Positions 26,083-35,846 of a stretch of 64,000 nt of DNA are shown in pieces (position 1 is the first letter of the stretch; each line of letters begins with the position of its first letter). The DNA comes from DATKPE01 sp035524335 (GTDB lineage Bacteria; Bacteroidota; Ignavibacteria; UBA10030; SZUA-254). Made by a program: the position numbers and the translations under genes. The DNA lies in contig DATKPE010000061.1 of the NCBI GenBank assembly GCA_035524335.1, positions 1-64,000 of the forward strand, given 5' to 3'. The notes under the pieces are model-generated. The model was not told the DNA's origin, made no database searches, and was given only the letters and a program-made list of their open reading frames with translations.

Positions 26083-27708
26083 GTGAAACACACCGTCAAA
26101 TATATTTTCATCACCGGCGGGGTCATCTCCTCGCTGGGCAAGGGAATTACGGCCGCGTCGATCGGACTGCTTCTGCAATCGCGCGGTCTCCGGGTAACGA
26201 TTCAGAAATTCGATCCGTACATCAATGTCGATCCCGGAACGATGAATCCGTTCCAGCACGGAGAGGTGTACGTGACGAACGACGGCGCGGAGACCGACCT
26301 GGATCTCGGGCATTATGAGCGGTTCCTCGACGTCGATATGACGAAGAACAACAATGCGACCACCGGGCAGGTATATTTTGAAGTCATCATGAAGGAACGG
26401 CGGGGTGATTACCTCGGCGCGACGGTTCAGGTGATTCCCCATATCACGGACGAGATCAAGCGCCGGTTCGAAGTGCTCGGCAAAACCGGCAACTACGATG
26501 TGATCATCATCGAGGTGGGCGGCACCGTCGGCGACATCGAAAGCCTCCCCTTCCTGGAAGCGATGCGGCAGTTCATGTTCGCCCACGGGAAGAAAAATGC
26601 CATCAACGTGCACGTCACGCTGGTCCCCTACATCAAGGCCGCGGGGGAAATCAAGACGAAGCCGACACAGCACAGCGTGAAGACGCTCCTGGAAATCGGC
26701 ATCCAGCCGGACATACTCATCTGCCGGTCGGAGGCGGCGCTGACGAAGGAGGTCCGGGAAAAGATCGCCCTCTTCACCAACGTCGACGTCGATTCGGTGG
26801 TCGATGCGCACGACGTCAGCACGATCTACGAGGTGCCGCTTCAGTTCGCGAAACAGGAGGCGGACGAGATCGTGCTGGACAAGCTGGATCTGACCTGCCC
26901 GCGCCCCGCGCTCGGGGAGTGGAAGAAGTTCGTCGACCGGGTAAACCGGCCGCACGGGGAAATAACGATAGGCGTGTGCGGTAAATATACGGAACATCAG
27001 GATGCCTACAAGAGCATTTCCGAATCGTTCATTCACGCCGGGGCGGCGAACAACGTCCGCGTCAACCTCAAGTGGATCAGGGCGGAGGATATTGAAAAAT
27101 CGGGTGCGGCGGGCTATCTTGGCGACATTGCGGGGCTTCTGGTTGCGCCCGGGTTCGGCGAACGGGGCATCGAGGGCAAAATCGCCGCAATCCAGTACGT
27201 CCGGGAGCACAAAATTCCCTTTTTCGGCATCTGTCTCGGTCTGCAGTGTGCAGTGATCGAGTTCGCCCGCAACGTCTGCGGACTGAAGGAGGCGAACAGC
27301 ACCGAGTTCCGGCAGACCCCGGTCAACATCATCGATCTGATGCTTGATCAGAAGAAAGTGACCGCCTATGGGGGGACGATGCGGCTGGGAGAATATCCGT
27401 GCAGGATTTCAAAAGGGACAAAGACGTACACCGCCTACAAAAAAGATCTCGTCAATGAACGGCACCGCCACCGGTACGAGGTCAACAATTCGTTCCGCGG
27501 AACGCTCACCGGCCACGGCCTCCTCATCAGCGGCGTCTGCCCGAAAAACGATCTGGTCGAGATCATCGAACTCGAAGGGCATCCATGGTTCATCGCCGCA
27601 CAGTTTCATCCGGAACTCCGGTCGCGTGCGACGAATCCGCATCCGCTGTTCAGGGAATTCGTGAAAGCCTCGGTCGCATTCAAAGCCGCACCCAGGAGAA
27701 AACGCTGA
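26083..27708 (+). CDS. pyrG: CTP synthase (glutamine-hydrolysing)
   Basis: PyrG converts UTP to CTP with ATP and glutamine. The 541-residue protein has the synthetase domain (about 1-270) starting KYIFITGGVISSLGKGI, with DPYINVDPGTMNPFQHGEV and the VGGTVGDIES block. The class I glutamine amidotransferase domain follows (about 285-535), with the nucleophile Cys in FFGICLGLQ and the His-Glu pair in QFHPE. Two adjacent GTG codons (26080, 26083) follow an AAGGA at 26070-26074; I use the second. CTP made here also feeds KdsB, its operon neighbour. Confidence 0.97.
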   Translation: MKHTVKYIFITGGVISSLGKGITAASIGLLLQSRGLRVTIQKFDPYINVDPGTMNPFQHGEVYVTNDGAETDLDLGHYERFLDVDMTKNNNATTGQVYFEVIMKERRGDYLGATVQVIPHITDEIKRRFEVLGKTGNYDVIIIEVGGTVGDIESLPFLEAMRQFMFAHGKKNAINVHVTLVPYIKAAGEIKTKPTQHSVKTLLEIGIQPDILICRSEAALTKEVREKIALFTNVDVDSVVDAHDVSTIYEVPLQFAKQEADEIVLDKLDLTCPRPALGEWKKFVDRVNRPHGEITIGVCGKYTEHQDAYKSISESFIHAGAANNVRVNLKWIRAEDIEKSGAAGYLGDIAGLLVAPGFGERGIEGKIAAIQYVREHKIPFFGICLGLQCAVIEFARNVCGLKEANSTEFRQTPVNIIDLMLDQKKVTAYGGTMRLGEYPCRISKGTKTYTAYKKDLVNERHRHRYEVNNSFRGTLTGHGLLISGVCPKNDLVEIIELEGHPWFIAAQFHPELRSRATNPHPLFREFVKASVAFKAAPRRKR

Positions 27709-27768
27709 TCCGGCCTCTCCGGCAACGGGTCTCCGCCTCCACACCCGCAGGGATCTATTCCTGATTCG

Positions 27769-30102
27769 ATGAATTTTCGCCTTTTCATCACGGCATTTCT
27801 TCTCCTTGCCGCGGAATGCTCCGCGAGACAGGGAATTCTCGTTCACGGCACAGTGACCGATTCGGCGACGGGGGCGGCGCTCATGGCCGCCAATATCAGG
27901 CTGAACGGAACCACCCGGGGAACGATCACGAATTCCCGGGGCGCCTTCGTCCTTTCCGCCGATTCCGCAGGCCAGTCGTTTACCGTCAGCTATCTCGGGT
28001 ACGAACCGGAAACGACCTCCGTCTCCGCGACAACCGCGTCGGCGGTTTCCATCCGTCTGAAGGCCTCGCCGATACGGATTCCGGAGGTCGTGGTCCTCGC
28101 GGAGGATCCGGCGCTGGAAATCATCCGTCAGGCGATCGCACACAAGCGGGTCTGGATGGAAAAGCTGAAAACCTACAGCTTCGAAGCCTTCACCCGTCAG
28201 GTGCTCCGCCACGATACAGCGATTGCGAGTATTACGGAATCGTACACGACCGGCTACATGAACGCCGGGGACACGCTCCGTGAGGTCGTGCATCAGAAAC
28301 GGCAGACTGCCAACATCCCCGAAGACGAAAACCCGGCCGCCGTCCGTAAAATCATCAATTTCAACGAGGACCGCATCGATCTGCTCGCCATACAGGCGAA
28401 CAGCCGATCGCACCGGATGATCTTCACGGGACCGACGGCGCCCGACGCGCTGGACGCATATGACTTCAAGCTCCTGAAGACGAGCTACATGCACGGCGTC
28501 GAGATTTACGAGATCCGGATGACGCCGAAGAGCCGGTTCCGTCCGCTTTTCCGCGGAACGATCTCGATCGCGAACGGTACCTTCGCCGTGATGGGGGTCG
28601 ACATCAGCCCGAACGACCTCTCCGGCATCCCCTTCGTGTCCGATTTCCACCTGCACTTCAGACAGGAGTTTTCCCTTTACGACACGATCTTTTGGATGCC
28701 CTCGAACATTCACATCGACGGGGCACTCAGGGTGAACGTGCCCGGCATGTCGTTTCCGGTCATCGGCATCGACATGCTCTCCTCGCTGTCCGATTACCGG
28801 ATAAACTCACCGATACCTGACAGCATTCTCGCCAAACCGCTCCTGTCGGTCGATTCCACATCGCTGAAATTCGACTCGAGTTACTGGAAAACGAACGAAA
28901 AAATCCCCCTCACCGTCGAGGAGCGGGCCGCCTATGCGACGCTCGACAGCACGCAGACGGTCGAGAAGCAATTCCGCCCGCGGGGGGCGCTTGCCGGTCT
29001 CGCCGATGCCGGGACGGAGGGTCTGCTCGACTTCGCCGACCTTCACTTCAACCGCGTGCAGGGTTTTTACCTCGGCCTTGCGCACACCTTTACGCTTCCC
29101 GTGAAGTACGCAACGCTCGCCGCCGGCGGCGGCTTCGGTCTCTCCGATCACCGGTCGTATTACGCGTTTCACCTCCATCTCCCCGTTCCCGGGTTCCGCA
29201 TCGCCGCCGTCACCGCATCGCTGTTCCGCAGGCTGGCGAACGTGGCCGACGGAGATTTCTACGGCTCCCTTCCCATCTCGATCGCGGCGCTTCTCGACAA
29301 AAACGATTACCGCAATTATTTTCTCGCGCAGGGATTTGATGCGGGACTGTCGTTCGGGATCGCACGACGGATCAATCTTGCCGCCGTCTTCAGGGATGAG
29401 ACAGACTATTCCGCCGCCAAGGCAACCGATTTCAGCGTGCTGTTTCCATCACGTCCGTTCCGGTCCAATCCTCCCGTCGCGGAAGGGAATCTGCGTTCCG
29501 TTCAATTTTCGCTCCATACGGGCGACAAAGCAGAGGCGCTGGACGTCATCTCGAGAAATTCAGCGGACATAACGGTCGAATACTCTTCACCCGGCCTGGC
29601 ACACAGCGACTACCGGTACACCTGGGTTTCCGCAGAGGTCAACAGATCGTTTGCAACGATGATCCCCGACATGCTGTTTCCGCCGGAGATGCTGATCAGG
29701 ATTGCCGCAGGCGGCGTCCTGGACGGGACGGTTCCGCCCCAGCGGTATTACACCATTGACTCGCGGCTCGGAGTCTACGGCCCGTTCGGGGCTTTGCGGG
29801 GAACAGCCGCAGGCGAGCTGACGGGCGACAGGTACGTCGTCATTTCCGCCGAGCATAATTTCCGCGCAATTCCGTTTACGCTTCTCGGGCTCTCAGCGCT
29901 TGCCGGTCCCAACACCGAATTGCTCGTGCACGGATCGGCGGCGCAGTCATGGGAGAACGGGACCGCGGTACTCCCTCACTGGTATGGTGAGGCGGGAATC
30001 GGCGTCGGGAGGATTCTGGATTTCCTCAGAATAGATCTGACCTACCGCATCACGCCGCCCCGCAGTCTCTTCCTCACCGCGGGCATTTCGACGCTCTTCT
30101 GA
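27769..30102 (+). CDS. DUF5686 outer-membrane protein with carboxypeptidase-regulatory-like domain
   Basis: A 777-residue exported protein. After a signal peptide (about 1-19) comes a carboxypeptidase-D regulatory-like domain (about 23-105: VHGTVTDSATGAALMAANI, then YLGYEP). The DUF5686 region starts at about 112 (ALEIIRQAIAHKRVW). The C-terminal half alternates in the manner of an outer-membrane beta barrel. Such proteins are common in Bacteroidetes and relatives; their role is unknown, though the domain order recalls TonB-dependent receptors. It follows pyrG by 60 bp with no visible promoter. Confidence 0.78.
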   Translation: MNFRLFITAFLLLAAECSARQGILVHGTVTDSATGAALMAANIRLNGTTRGTITNSRGAFVLSADSAGQSFTVSYLGYEPETTSVSATTASAVSIRLKASPIRIPEVVVLAEDPALEIIRQAIAHKRVWMEKLKTYSFEAFTRQVLRHDTAIASITESYTTGYMNAGDTLREVVHQKRQTANIPEDENPAAVRKIINFNEDRIDLLAIQANSRSHRMIFTGPTAPDALDAYDFKLLKTSYMHGVEIYEIRMTPKSRFRPLFRGTISIANGTFAVMGVDISPNDLSGIPFVSDFHLHFRQEFSLYDTIFWMPSNIHIDGALRVNVPGMSFPVIGIDMLSSLSDYRINSPIPDSILAKPLLSVDSTSLKFDSSYWKTNEKIPLTVEERAAYATLDSTQTVEKQFRPRGALAGLADAGTEGLLDFADLHFNRVQGFYLGLAHTFTLPVKYATLAAGGGFGLSDHRSYYAFHLHLPVPGFRIAAVTASLFRRLANVADGDFYGSLPISIAALLDKNDYRNYFLAQGFDAGLSFGIARRINLAAVFRDETDYSAAKATDFSVLFPSRPFRSNPPVAEGNLRSVQFSLHTGDKAEALDVISRNSADITVEYSSPGLAHSDYRYTWVSAEVNRSFATMIPDMLFPPEMLIRIAAGGVLDGTVPPQRYYTIDSRLGVYGPFGALRGTAAGELTGDRYVVISAEHNFRAIPFTLLGLSALAGPNTELLVHGSAAQSWENGTAVLPHWYGEAGIGVGRILDFLRIDLTYRITPPRSLFLTAGISTLF

Positions 30103-30198
30103 GACCGGTTTGCTTCTCGCAGTGAATCTCCGTACTTTTTCCTGCAACGCCGGCGGCGATTTACCCGGCATCTCCAGAATTCCGGTCGGAACATCACA

Positions 30199-31593
30199 AT
30201 GACAATCGAATTTCAGGGCGCGGCGCGCACCGTTACCGGTTCAATGCACCTGCTTCATATCAACGGCAGGCGGATACTTCTCGACTGCGGTCTGTTCCAG
30301 GGAAAGCGGGCGGACGCGATCGAACGGAACCGGCATTTCCCCTTCGAACCGGCCTCCATCGATGCGATCATCCTCTCCCATGCGCATATCGATCACAGCG
30401 GAAATCTCCCGGGCATCGTCCGGCAGGGATATCACGGACCGATATTCTGCACACCGGCAACAAAGGACCTCTGTGCCGTGATGCTGGCCGACAGCGGTCA
30501 CATCCAGGAAAAAGACGCGGAATACCTGAACAAGAAACATCTCCACCAGGGCGGAACACCCGTGGAACCGCTCTACACCGCCGAGGATGCAGAGCGGAGT
30601 GCGAGGTATTTCACCGGAATTCCGTACGGAAAGGAATTTTCCGTCATTCCGGATGTCACGGCCGTCTTTACCGACGCCGGGCATATTCTCGGATCCGCCT
30701 CCGTGCTTGTGACGGTGCGCGAGAAGGGAACGGTGAGACGCATCGGCTTCACCGGCGATCTCGGCCGCTGGAACATGCCCATCATACGGGATCCCCAGTT
30801 CATGGGAAATGCCGACATCCTCCTGAGCGAAAGCACCTACGGCGGCATCGTTCATGATCCGCCCGAATCGATGGGGGACGAGCTCGCCGCCGACATCCAG
30901 CGGGTTCTCAACCGGGGCGGGAAAATCGTTGTTCCCGCCTTCAGCGTGGGACGGACGCAGGATCTCGTCTATGCCCTCCATGTTTTGTTCGACGCGGGAA
31001 AACTCCCCCGCATTCCGATTTTCGTCGACAGCCCCCTCGCGATCAATGCGACCGACGTCTTCAGGCGCCATGCGGAATGTTTTGACGAGGAGATGCAGAA
31101 GCACCTCGCACTGCATCACGATCCGCTCGGCCTGAACCAGCTCCGCTACGTCCGGACGGCGGACGAATCGAAAAAACTGAACGACATTACGGAACCGTGC
31201 ATGATCATCTCCGCCTCCGGCATGTGTGAAGCGGGGCGCGTGCTCCATCATCTTGCGAACACCATTGAAGATCCGCGCAATGCGATCCTCATTGTCGGAT
31301 ATCAGGCCGAGAATACGCTCGGCAAGAAACTCGTCGACCAGGAGCCGGAAGTGCGGATTCTCGGATCGGTGTACCGGCGGCAGGCCGAGGTGATCGTCCA
31401 CAACTCCTTCAGCGCGCATGCGGACGGCAACGAGCTGAGGAAATACGCCCGCCAGTTCGACCGCCGGCAGCTCGGACAGATCTTCCTCGTCCACGGAGAA
31501 CCCGACCGGCAGGAGCAGTACCGCGAGGGTCTTCTTGAGGACGGATTTGCCAACGTCGCCATACCAGTCCGCGGGCAGAAATTCGACTTTTAG
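30199..31593 (+). CDS. metallo-beta-lactamase / beta-CASP RNA-processing nuclease
   Basis: A 464-residue protein of the CPSF73/beta-CASP class. The zinc ligands HAHIDH are at residues 61-66, further motifs are DAGHILGSAS and FTGDLGRW, and the beta-CASP cassette includes PAFSVGRTQDLVYAL. The C-terminal zinc-site His lies in NSFSAHAD. These enzymes are typically ribonucleases acting as endo- or 5' exonucleases; the exact substrate is unknown. A short spacer separates it from the SDR gene on the same strand. Confidence 0.9.
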   Translation: MTIEFQGAARTVTGSMHLLHINGRRILLDCGLFQGKRADAIERNRHFPFEPASIDAIILSHAHIDHSGNLPGIVRQGYHGPIFCTPATKDLCAVMLADSGHIQEKDAEYLNKKHLHQGGTPVEPLYTAEDAERSARYFTGIPYGKEFSVIPDVTAVFTDAGHILGSASVLVTVREKGTVRRIGFTGDLGRWNMPIIRDPQFMGNADILLSESTYGGIVHDPPESMGDELAADIQRVLNRGGKIVVPAFSVGRTQDLVYALHVLFDAGKLPRIPIFVDSPLAINATDVFRRHAECFDEEMQKHLALHHDPLGLNQLRYVRTADESKKLNDITEPCMIISASGMCEAGRVLHHLANTIEDPRNAILIVGYQAENTLGKKLVDQEPEVRILGSVYRRQAEVIVHNSFSAHADGNELRKYARQFDRRQLGQIFLVHGEPDRQEQYREGLLEDGFANVAIPVRGQKFDF

Positions 31594-31637
31594 ACGCATC
31601 CACGGATTCGCTTCACCACCGACTTCAGGAAAGAGAC

Positions 31638-32426
31638 GTGAACACGACCATCACCGGAAAGGTTGCTCTCATCACGGGCGGGAGCAGAGGGATCGGAAAA
31701 GCCATTGCCCTGCGGTTTGCGACGGAGGGCGCCCGGATCGCGATCTGCGGCCGGGATGAGGCGGCGCTGACGGCAACGGCGGCGGAGATCCAGTCGACCA
31801 CACACGCCGACGTTCTCACCGTCAAGGCAAACATGATGAAATCGAACGACATCCGGCGATTCGTCACGGCAGCGAAGAAAAAATTCGACCGGATCGACAT
31901 TCTCGTGAACAATGCCGGGGGCGCGCATATCGGCGGCATTCTCGACACGACCGATGAACAGTGGGAGTACCACCTCCAGCTGAAGCTGATGGGGTATATC
32001 CGGGTCGCCAGAGAGGTTATTCCTTTCATGCGGTCGCAGGGATCGGGCAAAATCATCAATATCATCGGGATCGCGGGGAAGGAACCGGGGCCGCTCTACC
32101 TCGTTCCGGGCGTCGTCAATGCGGCGCTCCTCAACTTCAGCCGCTCGCTCTCGAAGGAACTGGCGCGGGACAACATTCAGGTGAATTCCATTTCCCCTGC
32201 AAGTACGGCGACGCCGCTCTCGGAGGAGATCTTCGGCGCGATCGCTGAAAAAACCGGAAAGAGCGTCGAAGAGGTCAGGCGGACGGCGGCACAGTCTCTC
32301 GACGGCGGTCTCATCGATCCGGAGGATATCGCCGGTGCGGCGCTTTTCCTCGCCTCCGAAACGGCCGACAGCATCAACGGCGTGTCGCTGAACATCGACG
32401 CCGGAAAATTATCCGGAGTATGGTGA
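31638..32426 (+). CDS. SDR-family protein lacking the YxxxK catalytic pair
   Basis: A 262-residue classical SDR fold with the cofactor motif TGGSRGIGKAIAL (about 14-26), DILVNNAGG and the C-terminal ISPASTATPLSEE and SINGVSLNIDAG segments. The segment that should contain Ser, Tyr and Lys reads IAGKEPGPLYLVPGVVNAAL, so the Tyr and Lys positions are Pro and Asn. It probably binds NAD(P) but is not an ordinary ketoreductase; substrate and activity are unknown. Its end overlaps the next gene by seven bases. Confidence 0.82.
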   Translation: MNTTITGKVALITGGSRGIGKAIALRFATEGARIAICGRDEAALTATAAEIQSTTHADVLTVKANMMKSNDIRRFVTAAKKKFDRIDILVNNAGGAHIGGILDTTDEQWEYHLQLKLMGYIRVAREVIPFMRSQGSGKIINIIGIAGKEPGPLYLVPGVVNAALLNFSRSLSKELARDNIQVNSISPASTATPLSEEIFGAIAEKTGKSVEEVRRTAAQSLDGGLIDPEDIAGAALFLASETADSINGVSLNIDAGKLSGVW

Positions 32427-34342
32427 TAACCCGGGCACTTCTGGCCGGGGGCTGTCTCCTCATCCTCAGCACGATTGCCGGAGCACAGGAAACGCCCGCG
32501 TTCCGCGCCGGAACTGGGGCGGCGGACACCCTCCGGTCGGTCAACTCCCTTGCAACCCTCTTCGACAATTCCTACAACACCTACCACTGGCGCGCCTCAG
32601 GAATCCTGCAGACGGAATCGAACGGGCTCGCTGTTTCGGTATCGGATCAGTTCCTCTCCTCGATCATCAGGACCGAGCGGACGTTCATCACCGACCAACA
32701 GCTCTTCGACCTCCTTCTCCGGGAGACGCTGACGGGGGACATGCGAGCGGTTGTTCACGCGACATCGTTCCTTCTCTCCGACGATCAGAGTGTCAACCTC
32801 TCGAAGCTGGCGACGGAAACTGTTTATGGCGGCGTTTCGTACCGGGCGTCGCCGTCCCTCACCGTCGAACCGCTCATCGGGTTCATCGCCGACCGGCAGA
32901 TATCTCCCGCCGACGAGGGGATCACCTACTCCTTCTCCGCCGCGATGGATACGACCAGCTACAACGGGTACCGGACCTCCTTCACGGGGCTCTGGCGGTA
33001 CGATCAGATGTCTCCACGCCGTCAGGAAACGCGGAACGCCGGATTCGTCATCGACAAAACGTTTTTCGAGCAGACGAGGAATTACCTGAGCGGCTTTTAC
33101 AATGAAACCCGCCGGGATGTCTATGTGCCTGCCGACCCCGGCGTCGCGCAGGAATACGGCGTCTACTATAATATCGAGACACGGACCGAATCGGATCTCG
33201 GGGTCACCGACACACTGCGGTACGGACTCAGCAGAGGCGTGCAGTTCACTCTTCACGGCCTCGCGGACGGCACTGAAGTCGACCGGTCGATGCGGTACCT
33301 CTATTCTCCCGATCCGACCCGCTCACCGCTTCCGACGACCGTGAACGAGCTCCGGCTGGAAAGTTCCGCCCAGCTCGACTATGCGCCGCTCGACAGCACG
33401 CGCGGCATGATCCGCATTGAGTATGATGAGCGCGATGAACAGCATACGCTCACGAATCCGGGAACATCCTCTCCTGCGTTTCCCTCCCTCCTTGCGGAGG
33501 AGGAGCGGAAGAACAACCAGTCGCGGCGCACGATCCTGGCGGGAAACATCGCATCGAAATTCACGGCGGAGGCGGGCGCCACGCTCTCGGCCTCGGCATC
33601 GATCCTGCGGTATGACACGCCGAGTCTCGAAAACGACGACGACCGGGATGAACTGCGATATCTTGTTTCGCTGACCTCCTATTACCGGATCAACCGGTAT
33701 CTCCTCTTCCAGCTGGAAAGCGACGTCACCCTGATGCATCTGGTCTATCTCGCCTCAACACGGAGCGCGAGCAACACCTGGAACCGGGTCGCCCGGCTCA
33801 TGCCGTCGCTCGAGTACCGGCCTGTCGACCGGTTCTCCACCTTCAACCAGTTCGAGGTGCTGGCAAATTACACGGTGTACGATTACGAGTTCGGATCGGC
33901 CCCGATTCAGAGTTTCGCCTACCGGCAATTCTCCTGGCAGGACTCCACCGCGCTGGCGGTCACCGGAAAAATCGGGGCTTCGTGGTTTCACAACCTGAAA
34001 TTTTACGAACAGGGGGAATTCCAGTGGGACGACTTTTCCGAACGGCCTGTGGCGTATTACGAGGACAAGCTGTATGTCGCGACGATCTGGTACGCCATGC
34101 ACGACGGCTTGCTTTTTTCGGCGGGGTTTCGTTATTTTAGTCAGCTTCGGTTCTCGTATAAAGGCGCTGATCGGTTCCCCGACCATTTTCTGCGAAGCGT
34201 CGGACCGCTGACCGGCATCAAATGGGTTGTCGGATCGCACACCAGTTTCTCCATCGACGGGTGGTACGAACGACAGCACCAGGACGGCGAACCCGACCAG
34301 ATTTTCACAACAATGACGATGAATCTCTTCATACATATTTAA
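32420..34342 (+). CDS. hypothetical outer-membrane beta-barrel protein
   Basis: A 640-residue exported protein with a signal peptide ending near residue 22 (TIAGAQE). The rest is rich in alternating aromatic and polar residues and ends MTMNLFIHI; a hydrophobic, alternating C-terminus is typical of outer-membrane barrels. I do not recognise a family. It overlaps the SDR gene by seven bases and is followed by an anti-sigma-type kinase after 15 bp, so the three are probably cotranscribed. Confidence 0.7.
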   Translation: MVITRALLAGGCLLILSTIAGAQETPAFRAGTGAADTLRSVNSLATLFDNSYNTYHWRASGILQTESNGLAVSVSDQFLSSIIRTERTFITDQQLFDLLLRETLTGDMRAVVHATSFLLSDDQSVNLSKLATETVYGGVSYRASPSLTVEPLIGFIADRQISPADEGITYSFSAAMDTTSYNGYRTSFTGLWRYDQMSPRRQETRNAGFVIDKTFFEQTRNYLSGFYNETRRDVYVPADPGVAQEYGVYYNIETRTESDLGVTDTLRYGLSRGVQFTLHGLADGTEVDRSMRYLYSPDPTRSPLPTTVNELRLESSAQLDYAPLDSTRGMIRIEYDERDEQHTLTNPGTSSPAFPSLLAEEERKNNQSRRTILAGNIASKFTAEAGATLSASASILRYDTPSLENDDDRDELRYLVSLTSYYRINRYLLFQLESDVTLMHLVYLASTRSASNTWNRVARLMPSLEYRPVDRFSTFNQFEVLANYTVYDYEFGSAPIQSFAYRQFSWQDSTALAVTGKIGASWFHNLKFYEQGEFQWDDFSERPVAYYEDKLYVATIWYAMHDGLLFSAGFRYFSQLRFSYKGADRFPDHFLRSVGPLTGIKWVVGSHTSFSIDGWYERQHQDGEPDQIFTTMTMNLFIHI

Positions 34343-34357
34343 CCCAGCGCCTGCCTC

Positions 34358-34783
34358 ATGTCCGGAAAACCGCCCCTCCGCATCAAACTCATTCTCGCCA
34401 GCCTTCCGAATGAGATCGTCAAAGTCGAGGGTTTCCTCGAGAAACTCAATGAGCAGATCGGATTCGACGACGCGGCGTTCAACAAGCTCCTGGTCGCCGC
34501 AACCGAAGCGGTGAACAACGGCATCCTTCACGGCAACAAAAAAGATCCCTCGAAAAAGGTCACGCTCAACTGCGAGACCGACGACCGGTTTCTCATCGTC
34601 ACCGTCGAAGACGAAGGCCCCGGTCTCGACCCGGCAAAAATCCCGGACCCGCTCGCGCAGGAAAACCTCCTCCGTGAAAACGGCCGCGGCGTTTTCCTGA
34701 TGCGTTCGCTCATGGACAGCATCGAATTCGTGCGGTTCCAGGGAGGATCCCGCGTCATCATGCGCATCGCCCTTCCCGCCTGA
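34358..34783 (+). CDS. anti-sigma factor-type serine kinase (RsbW-like HATPase)
   Basis: A 141-residue single-domain GHKL ATPase. The N-box is LLVAATEAVNNGILHGN (about 45-61), the G1 box DEGPGLDP, and the G2-type NGRGVFLMRSLMD follows. RsbW-type proteins phosphorylate anti-sigma-factor antagonists or bind sigma factors in partner-switching circuits. No sigma factor, STAS-domain or phosphatase gene is in this window, so the partner is unknown. Confidence 0.88.
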   Translation: MSGKPPLRIKLILASLPNEIVKVEGFLEKLNEQIGFDDAAFNKLLVAATEAVNNGILHGNKKDPSKKVTLNCETDDRFLIVTVEDEGPGLDPAKIPDPLAQENLLRENGRGVFLMRSLMDSIEFVRFQGGSRVIMRIALPA

Positions 34784-34813
34784 GCTTCCGCCGCAGTTTC
34801 TTCTCCCCCTTCT

Positions 34814-35725
34814 TCAGAACTGATAGCTGAGCGAGGTATTCAGCAGGAGGGGAGAAATCAGCTGGTAACCGCGGATATTTGAGTAGAGCGGAATACCGAC
34901 CTCGGCATCAAGACGAAATCCGTTCTGGAGATTCATTTCCACGCCGGGAGAGAAAAATATCCTGGAATAGCCTGTGTTCGCCGGGTCCGCCGCCGGACCG
35001 CTGTCGCTCCCCCGGAAACTCCCGATGAGCGACGCAAGAGGGGCGATGCCGGCGGAGGGGAACAGATTATCGAAATGGATTCCCGCCGCACAGTTGAAAT
35101 CCGCCCCGGGTCTGTATCCGTCGCGCTCGTACAGCGGGAGGTTTGCCGACCCCTGCACGAACCATCCCCATCCGGTTTCCTGCCCCATCTGATAGGCGGT
35201 AAACAGCGCATCCGTCGTCCCCGTCCCGATCTGCGTATCCCTGTCGAGCACTGTTTGCGCTATCGGGCCGGTCGGCAGTTTCAGTCCGGCCATGATCCCC
35301 GTCGACATGTCTTCGGAAAATCCGGTGTACATTCCCATCAGCTTCACATCGCCGACGGCCTGGTGACGGACGCTGGTTGATGTGCCGTCATCGCCGATCC
35401 CCTGCCAGATCCTGTCCCACACCGGAACGGACGCCATCACACCCCAGCTCCGGTCGAACATGTACTGTCCCCCAAGAGTGAAAAAACTGGTCCTGATGAG
35501 CCTGTCGTCGTTCAGATCCGGCGATACCTGTCCGGTGTTTGACCAGTTCTGCGACTGATCCAGATATGCATACTGGAGGAACAAGCGGGGCCCGGGAGAT
35601 GTCACCATCATCCAGCGGGTTCCCACCTGGAAGACGCCGCACCCGCAGGCACAGGCTTCGGCGGCCGATGCCGCCAGAATAAGTTGAATGAACAGAAGGA
35701 GAATTCTTGCGTTGATGTTCCGCAT
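34814..35725 (-). CDS. exported beta-barrel protein with CxCGCG motif
   Basis: A 303-residue protein with a signal peptide (about 1-22) followed at once by ACACGCGVFQVG, a cluster of four cysteines at the mature N-terminus. The rest is beta-rich with the look of an outer-membrane transporter or porin and ends SLSYQF with a terminal Phe. ATG 35725 has AGGAG just upstream; the frame is open further but with no signal sequence. It lies downstream of a small membrane protein with its own Cys motif. A role in metal handling is a guess from the cysteines. Confidence 0.72.
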   Translation of the reverse strand: MRNINARILLLFIQLILAASAAEACACGCGVFQVGTRWMMVTSPGPRLFLQYAYLDQSQNWSNTGQVSPDLNDDRLIRTSFFTLGGQYMFDRSWGVMASVPVWDRIWQGIGDDGTSTSVRHQAVGDVKLMGMYTGFSEDMSTGIMAGLKLPTGPIAQTVLDRDTQIGTGTTDALFTAYQMGQETGWGWFVQGSANLPLYERDGYRPGADFNCAAGIHFDNLFPSAGIAPLASLIGSFRGSDSGPAADPANTGYSRIFFSPGVEMNLQNGFRLDAEVGIPLYSNIRGYQLISPLLLNTSLSYQF

Positions 35726-35846
35726 AACGGCTCCTGAAATTGTTTTCGTGGGTGATTGAATACGCCGTCGCACCCCCGCTGAGTTCGCGGGGCTGCAGCC
35801 GGGACCGGAACCGCCGGAGGATGCCGGTGGTCCGACGAAAATCAGA

